DNA of 58,267 nucleotides from positions 5,342 through 63,608 of the forward strand of contig PLTX01000087.1 of the NCBI GenBank assembly GCA_003164675.1. Reading direction: 5' to 3'. Shown here piece after piece: positions 34,924 to 41,568 of this stretch (position 1 is the first letter of the stretch; each line of letters begins with the position of its first letter). The stretch is from Verrucomicrobiota bacterium. Lineage in GTDB: Bacteria; Verrucomicrobiota; Verrucomicrobiia; Palsa-1439. The notes beneath the pieces are model-generated. The model was not told the origin of the DNA. It did no database searches and saw nothing but the letters and a program-made list of their open reading frames with translations. The translations under genes and the position numbers were made by a program.

Positions 34924-35781
34924 CTAGATCGGCTTGTCGCCCCTGGCGATTGGCACGTTGACCAGATTACCCCACTCGGTCCACGAGCCATCGTAATTCT
35001 TCACGCTCGGGTAGCCGAGCAGATACTTCAGCACGAACCACGTGTGCGCCGAACGCTCGCCAATGCGGCAATAGGTGATGGTATCGTCGTACGGGGTGAC
35101 CCCGTGGCTGCGGTACAATTCCAACAACGCGTCGTGGGCCTTGAATGTGCCGTCTTCGTTGACCGCTTGCGCCCACGGAACGTTCAGCGCGGTCGGAATG
35201 TGGCCGCCGCGTTGCGCGGTTTCGGTCATTCCCGGCGGGGCAATCACCTTGCCGGTGTACTCATCGGGCGAACGCACGTCCACCAGATTGAACCTGCTCT
35301 CCTTGATCGCCAGCGCCACGTCGTCGCGGAACGCGCGCAGAGATGTGTCCGCCGGGTGGGCGCGGTAGCCGGTCGCCGGGTATTGGGGCGCGTCCCTGAT
35401 GACCGCGCGGTTCTCGGCGAGCCATTTCTTGCGTCCGCCGTTCATGATGCGGGCGTCGCGGTGACCGTACAGTTTGAGTTGCCAAAACGCATAGCATGCG
35501 AACCAGTTGTTGTTGTCACCGTACAGGACGACGGTTGTATCCGCGTCGATGCCGGACTCACTCATCAACTTCTCGAATGCTTCCTGGGTAAGCACGTCGC
35601 GGCGGATGTTGTCGCAGAGCTGGCTTTGCCAGTTCCAGGCGATGGCTCCGGCGATATGACCCTGCTCGTAGGCCGACGTGTCGATGTCCACTTCGACGAG
35701 ACGCAGGTTGGCATCGTTCTTGTGTTGTTCAACCCAATCGGCTGAAACAAGAACATCTGGATGTGAATAAGGTTTCGTCAT
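34924..35781 (-). CDS. Thiosulfate sulfurtransferase (tandem rhodanese)
   Basis: A 285-residue protein of two rhodanese domains. The first (about 10-135) is inactive, with VLYGDNNNWFACYAFW at the active-site place; the second carries the catalytic loop ITYCRIGERSAHTW (Cys238). This matches the CysA2/SseA type that supplies persulfide sulfur. As first gene of the operon it probably feeds the carrier-dependent cysteine pathway. Confidence 0.9.
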   Translation of the reverse strand: MTKPYSHPDVLVSADWVEQHKNDANLRLVEVDIDTSAYEQGHIAGAIAWNWQSQLCDNIRRDVLTQEAFEKLMSESGIDADTTVVLYGDNNNWFACYAFWQLKLYGHRDARIMNGGRKKWLAENRAVIRDAPQYPATGYRAHPADTSLRAFRDDVALAIKESRFNLVDVRSPDEYTGKVIAPPGMTETAQRGGHIPTALNVPWAQAVNEDGTFKAHDALLELYRSHGVTPYDDTITYCRIGERSAHTWFVLKYLLGYPSVKNYDGSWTEWGNLVNVPIARGDKPI

Positions 35782-35897
35782 GGATCACGCCTTTTCATTT
35801 CTTGCTTTGAAACCAATTGTGAAATGTGCAACCCGCCAACACCAAGGCCATTATACCATTGAGATGCGGTGGGGCAACCATGGTTTCGACGGCGCGA

Positions 35898-35930
35898 ATG
35901 TGAGGAATGGTGGAGATGAGGGGATTTGAA
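35898..35930 (+). repeat. Duplicate of tRNA-Ala 3' end plus flank (attB-like site)
   Basis: Bases 35907-35930 equal 43062-43085 over 24 bp, including the last 20 nt of the tRNA-Ala gene. The left flank ATGTGAGGA plus core ATGGTGG equals the left chromosomal flank and core of the island's attL (36328-36343). So this copy has both halves of the unoccupied attachment site. It marks the outer edge of the GIY-YIG segment. Confidence 0.8.
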
Positions 35931-35945
35931 TGCGCCTGCGGCGCG

Positions 35946-36242
35946 TCAGTTCCAACCTTCTCGCACAATTCCCGCGTGACGGAAGGCGATGTTGGACGGG
36001 GAGTCGAATAAAGCGATTTTCTTGTCGCGCCTCCACCCTTTGATCTCAATCTCTCGCTTGCGGGCCGCGCTCTTACTGGAGTGACTTTCCGCGTAGCGCA
36101 GCTTGACCGGACGCCGCTTTGTAGTCCACTGTGCTCCCTGTCCGTCGTTGTGTTCGGCGACTCTGAGGTCCAAATCGTTTGTAATCCCGACGTAGAAGGA
36201 ACCGTCGGTACACTCCAGTATGTACGTGAACCACGCTGCCAT
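35946..36242 (-). CDS. GIY-YIG nuclease family protein
   Basis: Start at 36242 (MAAWFTYILECTDGS), giving 98 residues. WFTYILECTDGSFYVGIT is the GIY-YIG core (Y-I-L then YVG), followed by DLDLRVAEHNDGQGA with the catalytic Arg and the AARKREIEIKGW helix containing the metal-binding Glu region. It is of the short, single-domain type. It lies exactly between a duplicated tRNA-Ala end and the left end of the serine-recombinase island, so it may be cargo of an earlier insertion at the same tRNA. Confidence 0.88.
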   Translation of the reverse strand: MAAWFTYILECTDGSFYVGITNDLDLRVAEHNDGQGAQWTTKRRPVKLRYAESHSSKSAARKREIEIKGWRRDKKIALFDSPSNIAFRHAGIVREGWN

Positions 36243-36286
36243 ACGAGTACGCCCGAATGGCCCTTCGTCACTTTGCTCCTCAGGGT

Positions 36287-36339
36287 CATTCCTCACATGG
36301 CTTGCCATGACGAGCATGGCGGAAGCCATGTGAGGAATG
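36287..36339 (+). promoter_or_regulatory. Long nested hairpin ending in the island's left attachment core
   Basis: CATTCCTCACATGGCTT (36287-36303) and AAGCCATGTGAGGAATG (36323-36339) are perfect 17-bp inverted repeats. Inside them GCCATG and CATGGC pair again. The right arm runs into the ATGGTGG core, so the hairpin is part of the chromosomal half of attL and lies over the region just upstream of the GIY-YIG start. Confidence 0.7.
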
Positions 36340-36610
36340 GTGGTGTTGTTTGAAGAAAATCCGTACTCATTTTGACCAAAACGGTAGTCTGTAGGGTATC
36401 CCCACACCCTTCCCCACTAGGGGGAGGGGTCGCGATGTCGTCTGAGCCTTTGTTCGCAAGGGATTTGTCGTGGTTCACCCCTCGTCGGGCATCCCCGACT
36501 TCAGTCCATTTCCGCTCACGCGGGTTCGGGCTGCGCGCGGCCTCAGGGGCAGGCCGTGCTCGCCCTCAAAGACACAGGTCGCTCAGGCGACCGACGGGTT
36601 CACCCACGGA
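36337..36610 (+). repeat. Island left end, 274-bp repeat copy 1
   Basis: Identical by eye to the reverse complement of 40667-40940. It begins with the ATGGTGG core. Open frames across it are non-coding by appearance. Confidence 0.92.
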
Positions 36611-37228
36611 AGGTACGGGTAAAAGGACAAAGTTTGTCCTTTACGGACGGGTAGAACACGGCGGCAGCACGCTCACGCGTGACGGCAAAACCTCTCCAGA
36701 CCGGAGAGGACAACAGAGAGGGTGCCTCCCCCGTTTTCCTGCGACCTTTCCCGCTCCCGGTTTCGCAGCTACGCAGATGGATCGTCACGGGTTCCATACG
36801 CTGGGGCTACACTCCACCTTGCGCTACGTCGATACCCCTCTTACCCCATCGACGGCGAAGTTGGGTTCCGCCCCGCTGCTTCCACCCGAGTACGACCACC
36901 AGCCTGACGCTGCGACCAAAGGAACACAGGAGGCGGCTGCCGCCCCAGTTTTCCTCTGGCACACTTTTCCCCCACTAGGAGACGCGGCTACGCAGATGCT
37001 CGTCCTGTCTGCGCACGGCGGTGCTAGACGACAGCACACGCCCGCTTGCCAAGCCGACCACCTGCGTTGCGCCGCGCAGGAGACGGGTTCGCCTGCGTCA
37101 CCGCAGGCGTTGGGAACGGCGTTCACCGCGCCCTCTTTCCATTGTACCGTCCGGCTCGGACGGTGCGTCCAGAGTGCGCAAGGGCTCACGCCCGCACGCA
37201 ACAGAGGCCCTCCGGTCGGGGGCTTCGA
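36611..37228. other. Non-coding stretch of the island
   Basis: About 620 bp. Open frames exist but show no recognisable protein features. It is rich in short palindromes such as GTTGCGCCGCGCAG. Confidence 0.4.
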
Positions 37229-37257
37229 TTAACAACTCTAACGCGAACTGCTATACT
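37229..37257 (+). promoter_or_regulatory. Putative promoter giving a leaderless transcript
   Basis: TTAACA at 37229-37234, a 17-base spacer and TATACT at 37252-37257. The ATG follows only six bases after the -10 box. The context CTGCTATACT is shared with the recombinase promoter. Confidence 0.5.
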
Positions 37258-37263
37258 TCCAAC

Positions 37264-37512
37264 ATGCCAAGCAGCACTACAAAGGAGGTCATTTCCCACG
37301 AAAAAGGGAACGACGAATCCTGGATTTGCATTTGCGGCAACACCCCTGTTTCTCAGGGCTTCTACCCGTGCAATGCAGACGGGAATGAAATGGAGCCGAA
37401 CATCGGCTCAAACTGGGACGGACTCTACGTCTGCCTCAAATGCGGCAGGATCATTCATCAGAACACACTTGAAGTGGTCGGACAGAATCCGAAGCCGAAG
37501 CTTCTCCCCTGA
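37264..37512 (+). CDS. Small Cys-rich (zinc-ribbon-like) protein
   Basis: An 82-residue protein. SWICICGNTPVSQGFYPC and LYVCLKCGRIIHQNTLEVVG give Cys pairs (CxC and CxxC plus one more Cys) that could bind zinc. I recall similar small proteins scattered in environmental bacteria without assigned function. It has no ribosome site but a well-placed -10 box, suggesting a leaderless transcript. Confidence 0.65.
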   Translation: MPSSTTKEVISHEKGNDESWICICGNTPVSQGFYPCNADGNEMEPNIGSNWDGLYVCLKCGRIIHQNTLEVVGQNPKPKLLP

Positions 37513-37614
37513 TGCCGCAAGCACTCGCAGAGAGCCCCGCCTACGTGCGGGGCTTTTCGTTCCACTGTTCTTCTTCACGTTGACACCGCAAAAGCGGCGT
37601 CGTACATCAGAACC

Positions 37615-37899
37615 GTGTCACTTTTCTACAGCGAATGGTGCGACAAGCACGGCTTCGACTACGCCGATCCAGCCCGTCGCACCGCTTGGGAGAGGTACTG
37701 CCAAGAAGAAATGCGGCGACCACAGCCCAAGCCAGTCCCCACACTGAGCGGCAAGATCGCCAGAACCTGGATGGACGACCGCGTCCGGGAATTGCGCCGT
37801 CGTTCCTACCGGCGGCTCTATCGGATAATTTGGCCTACACAACCGCTCCGAGTCGTCCGTTGTTCCGCTGCTTCGCATCCGTCACAACCGACGCTCTAA
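37615..37899 (+). CDS. Possible small protein, low confidence
   Basis: A 94-residue frame with a GTG start (LFYSEWCDKHGFDYADP) and a basic middle part (DDRVRELRRRSYRRLYRI). The N-terminal half reads like protein; the end looks non-coding. It converges on the large hydrolase gene four bases away. It may be a gene with a disturbed 3' end or chance. Confidence 0.3.
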   Translation: MSLFYSEWCDKHGFDYADPARRTAWERYCQEEMRRPQPKPVPTLSGKIARTWMDDRVRELRRRSYRRLYRIIWPTQPLRVVRCSAASHPSQPTL

Positions 37900-37903
37900 C
37901 CGT

Positions 37904-40324
37904 CTACGGGAGCAGGACGCGGTAGAACCGGGCGCTATAGTTTGTCCAGTCGGGATCGCCAAAGAACACCGTGCAATTCGTGTTCGCGACGACCCCCATT
38001 GGCACCCAGTTCACCAGATCCGTGGAACTCTGCACCGAATAGGTAAAATTGGAAGCGCCCGTCAACTGAAGAATCGGCACACCACCTGCCCCCTGAGAAA
38101 TGCCGAGGGTCGTCGGCTGTGTCACGCCAACGAAACCAGTAGTGACGTTCGTCACCATAATACTCGACGTTGTGTTGCTAAACGAGTCGAGACGAAACCC
38201 GAGCACATAAAGACCGCTCGTCACGTTGACGGGTAAAAAGAAGCGATACGTCTGCACGCCCGGGGGCACCACACTTTCATCCACGGTACCGATCTGGTTG
38301 GTATTCCAGTATACCGTGAGCAAACCCAGCGCAGCGTTCGTGTCGGTGAACGATGAATCGAATTGCACGAAATTTATCGGGTTTGTAATCGTCACACCCA
38401 CTGCCAGCCACGACGGTGTCCCGGTCGCGTTTGTAGAACTACTGTCCATGGGCGCAGCCCCGCCAATCTTCGCATTAGCCTGCGGCGACTGTTGTGAGGA
38501 TGTGGTGTTCAAGCTGAATCCACCAGCGCCTAACAGATTGACTCCAGTGCCACTTGTTCCATAGGGCAGAACGCTGATTTGCAGTTGCGGGCCACTGTTT
38601 AGCGGTAACTTATTCTGTGCTGCGGCGGTCTGTCCGCAAAGCACCACGGGAGATAAACCGACTGGGTAATTTGCTCGATTGTTCCAACCGCCGCCTTCGT
38701 CGCTCAGCGGAAAACCGAAGCCGACAGCGCAAGAAGAAAGGGTATTTACAACACTGTTGGAATAAAAATCTATCGGCCAGCCATGCGAGGACGTGGCACT
38801 GGTCCCGCAAAAATTAGGGGTGCTATCAGCCGTAGAGCTTGGACACAGGATTGGCGTGAGTTTTTTATTGGGATCAACCCATGTGACATCCACGTTGTAG
38901 GCATTCGCAAGGACGCCGTACGTCAAATCTGGTTTCAGAATTACACTACCTAACTGATCCGTCCAAAAGTTGTAAGCGTCGTATCCATCTGACCAGTCCG
39001 CATTCCTTCCAAACCAAGACAGTCCACTGTAATCTGATCTGAAATACGGGTCCAAGAATGTGGTTTGAATCACGGTGCTTGGGGCACCGCTTCGGATTGC
39101 ATCGGCTGCAGATTGAATCAAAGCCGCACCAGAGCTGTGACCGATCAGGTGCACACGCTGCCACCCCTGTTCGACAATCTGTCTGCCAATCTGGGTGCCT
39201 ATGTTCTTTGCATTGTCGAATGATTTATCTGCCAAGAATACATTCGCCTTATCACCCCACCAATATGGTTCGACTTGCCAGTCGCTGGGAACGTTCGCCT
39301 GAATGGCGTTGGCCGTACCCGTGATCCACGCGGCCTCGCTCGGATTGTCCCAACGTGGTATCCACCCATGTGTTACGACGGCCAAGTTGTTCATGCCGGA
39401 CTGCTTCGCTGGCAATGGCGTGACTGTCATCAGGTAACATGGTTGGGTTGTGTCAACGGCTAGAACCCCCAGATACGCACTGGCGCTAGTGGCGTAACCG
39501 AAGGCGTTCCCGACAGTCACGGAATAGCCACCTGAATTAGCCACGACGACGGAATTCAAAGTCAAGCTAGCAGTTGTTGCGCCGGCAATGCTCTGTCCGT
39601 TAAACAGCCACTGGTAGGTCAATGGTTGTCTACCGGTGACAGCCACACTGAACGTTACCTGATTGCCCACATTGGCCGTTTGGCTCGCAGGTGCTTGTGT
39701 AACCGTAGGGCTCAGAGTGCCAAATATCACAGTCTCGGTGGAGTCGCCGACAAGATATAGTTGCGCAAGGTAACTTGTTATAGTGGTCGGATCAAAATTG
39801 GGATTCAACGCATAATCGATTTGCAGCGTTTTCTGAAACTGTTCCTGCGGTGACAACCAGACCCGCTGTTCCAGACCTGTTCCGGTTATGGCGTCAGGCG
39901 GGCCATCGTGGAGAATGTTGTTGATATACCAACCGGAAGCGGCTGAGATCTGCACGTTAACAACAGTTGTTGTTGGGTATGCTCCTGCCCCTGTCACCGT
40001 ACCGCCCACAGGCGGGCTGCAAAATGTCGTTACAGTCGCTGTCGATGATGTAAACGTTACACTTACGCTCTTAGATTGATTCATCGTTATCGTGCCTGAT
40101 AAACTTGCCAGCGGCGGTTGCCCTCTTAGCTCCCAAAGCACAATCGCGACTTCCAGGCCATCCGGAGGAGCAGGAGGTGAATCGTATCCCTCGCCTATAC
40201 TGCTGATAAACGAGCCTGGATTAGCATTAATGGTCACGGAAACCACCGTCCCATTTGGATAACTAGCGACGCAGGTAGGATTGCCGTAAATCACGATACC
40301 CGCGCGCAGATCACTGATGCGCAA
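37904..40324 (-). CDS. Large exported-type protein with alpha/beta-hydrolase domain, possibly 5'-truncated
   Basis: An 806-residue protein. The N-terminal 190 residues are repetitive beta-rich modules (SVTINANPGSF, KSVSVTFTSSTATVTTF). An Ig-like domain follows (about 205-295; QTANVGNQVTFSVAVTG, PLTYQWLFNGQSI). The central domain (about 310-545) is an alpha/beta hydrolase with LAVVTHGWIPRWDN and the nucleophile elbow HLIGHSSGAAL. A C-terminal beta-rich part ends YSVQSSTDLVNWVPMG and ARFYRVLLP, as in other Verrucomicrobiota secreted proteins. The frame begins without a signal peptide (MRISDLRAGIVIYG), 340 bp from the island's internal inverted junction, so the native 5' end may be lost. Confidence 0.75.
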   Translation of the reverse strand: MRISDLRAGIVIYGNPTCVASYPNGTVVSVTINANPGSFISSIGEGYDSPPAPPDGLEVAIVLWELRGQPPLASLSGTITMNQSKSVSVTFTSSTATVTTFCSPPVGGTVTGAGAYPTTTVVNVQISAASGWYINNILHDGPPDAITGTGLEQRVWLSPQEQFQKTLQIDYALNPNFDPTTITSYLAQLYLVGDSTETVIFGTLSPTVTQAPASQTANVGNQVTFSVAVTGRQPLTYQWLFNGQSIAGATTASLTLNSVVVANSGGYSVTVGNAFGYATSASAYLGVLAVDTTQPCYLMTVTPLPAKQSGMNNLAVVTHGWIPRWDNPSEAAWITGTANAIQANVPSDWQVEPYWWGDKANVFLADKSFDNAKNIGTQIGRQIVEQGWQRVHLIGHSSGAALIQSAADAIRSGAPSTVIQTTFLDPYFRSDYSGLSWFGRNADWSDGYDAYNFWTDQLGSVILKPDLTYGVLANAYNVDVTWVDPNKKLTPILCPSSTADSTPNFCGTSATSSHGWPIDFYSNSVVNTLSSCAVGFGFPLSDEGGGWNNRANYPVGLSPVVLCGQTAAAQNKLPLNSGPQLQISVLPYGTSGTGVNLLGAGGFSLNTTSSQQSPQANAKIGGAAPMDSSSTNATGTPSWLAVGVTITNPINFVQFDSSFTDTNAALGLLTVYWNTNQIGTVDESVVPPGVQTYRFFLPVNVTSGLYVLGFRLDSFSNTTSSIMVTNVTTGFVGVTQPTTLGISQGAGGVPILQLTGASNFTYSVQSSTDLVNWVPMGVVANTNCTVFFGDPDWTNYSARFYRVLLP

Positions 40325-40666
40325 GGGTCGCAGTTCCTTGTCGAAGGGAATGCGGCGGGCATTCCACTTGGAAGCCCGCTTGTGTTTTTTGGGCAGGCAC
40401 CCCTGCGGTTCTCACCCGCAACGGAGCTTGCGCCGAACACCTCCGCCACTGGTACGCTCAAATTCTATTCGCCCGAAGGAAGAACCCCAAACGCCGGGGC
40501 TTGTACCGTGCAAATAGAATTCCTTTTGGGGCGCGAGTACAGCAACAACAGCGCGGGAGACGCTTCGAAGCCCAATTTGGTGAGCCAAATCGAAGCGCAC
40601 TGATTCAACACGAATCCGCCTCATGTCGGATTCATACAACAATATCTTTTTCAGATAATTTACCCG
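40325..40666. other. Island stretch upstream of the hydrolase gene
   Basis: About 340 bp. A short plus-strand frame (40382-40603) ends GRTPNAGACTVQIEF... but shows no start signal or known family; it might be the end of a lost gene. No signal peptide that could belong to the hydrolase is visible on the minus strand. Confidence 0.35.
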
Positions 40667-40940
40667 TCCGTGGGTGAACCCGTCGGTCGCCTGAGCGACC
40701 TGTGTCTTTGAGGGCGAGCACGGCCTGCCCCTGAGGCCGCGCGCAGCCCGAACCCGCGTGAGCGGAAATGGACTGAAGTCGGGGATGCCCGACGAGGGGT
40801 GAACCACGACAAATCCCTTGCGAACAAAGGCTCAGACGACATCGCGACCCCTCCCCCTAGTGGGGAAGGGTGTGGGGATACCCTACAGACTACCGTTTTG
40901 GTCAAAATGAGTACGGATTTTCTTCAAACAACACCACCAT
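40667..40940 (-). repeat. Island left end, 274-bp repeat copy 2 (inverted)
   Basis: Exact reverse complement of 36337-36610 by eye. Its end carries the core as CCACCAT at 40934-40940 and abuts an inverted copy of the right end. Confidence 0.92.
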
Positions 40941-41054
40941 ACCGAAGTTCGAACAGAAATATCGTCCGTGCTACGCACGGCCACGTTGGTTTCAGCCAAG
41001 TAATTCCAAGGTGTTTTGAACGAAACGGTTAAGGTCTGCGCGTGTAAAAGGCGG
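40934..41054 (-). repeat. Island right end, 121-bp repeat copy 1 (inverted)
   Basis: Reverse complement of 42948-43068. Read on the minus strand, 41054-40667 is right end + ATGGTGG + left end, exactly the junction expected in the excised circular form (attP). Confidence 0.92.
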
Positions 41055-41106
41055 GACCGGTTCTCTGCTTCGCAGCGCTACTCGTAAGCTCACGTAACAC
41101 ACATTG

Positions 41107-41526
41107 CTACACGGAAGATGAATTCAACCGCTTCAGAATCCGCCAGCATTGGCGGACTGTAAGGGTGACGCCGAACGTCGTTTTGATATACTTGGTAAGG
41201 ACGTTGGCATTCACCACCTGTGATCTCGCACGAGATTGTCTCACAAATAATCGAAGCTTCTTCATATCTGAAGGACTAAGCCGTGACGGACGACCAGGCC
41301 GCGATTCTTCGCTGAGTCCCTTGAGCCCCAGTTTTCTATAACGAGTGACCCAGTAGGCGACGGCGCGTGGAGAATCGCCGTAGACCCGCGCGGCCTCGCT
41401 CGCCGAAAGGCCGCTTGCGACGAGCGCCACGTTGTGGAGGCGATGCAGGAGCCGTTCCGCAGCGGACGCACCGCGCAATCTTTTGAGAAGATCGTTCGAG
41501 ACTGTGAATTGTGCGAATCGCTTCAT
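41107..41526 (-). CDS. Helix-turn-helix protein (IS630-type N-terminal domain)
   Basis: Start at 41526 (MKRFAQFTVSNDLLK), giving 139 residues. ALVASGLSASEAARVYGDSPRAVAYWVTRYRKLGLKGL is a classic helix-turn-helix of the Winged-HTH_29 type, followed by SRPGRPSRLSPSDMKKL and a second HTH half ending TVRQCWRILKRL. This is the DNA-binding part of IS630-like transposases without a DDE domain, so it may act as a regulator or directionality factor. It is divergent from the recombinase gene with 42 bp between start codons. Confidence 0.78.
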   Translation of the reverse strand: MKRFAQFTVSNDLLKRLRGASAAERLLHRLHNVALVASGLSASEAARVYGDSPRAVAYWVTRYRKLGLKGLSEESRPGRPSRLSPSDMKKLRLFVRQSRARSQVVNANVLTKYIKTTFGVTLTVRQCWRILKRLNSSSV

Positions 41527-41556
41527 TTTGTTATCGCAATTATTAACGTCACCTGC

Positions 41557-41562
41557 TATACT
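41557..41562 (+). promoter_or_regulatory. Putative -10 box of the recombinase (leaderless start)
   Basis: TATACT in the context CTGCTATACT, exactly six bases before the recombinase ATG. This is the same spacing and context as the small zinc-ribbon-like gene at 37264. No good -35 is seen. Confidence 0.45.
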
Positions 41563-41568
41563 CTGTCT

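Noticed and set aside
36372-37232. A 286-codon open frame at the island's left end
   Set aside because: Its first part lies in the 274-bp terminal repeat, which also occurs inverted without continuation. The sequence has no domain-like character and matches high-GC open-frame noise.
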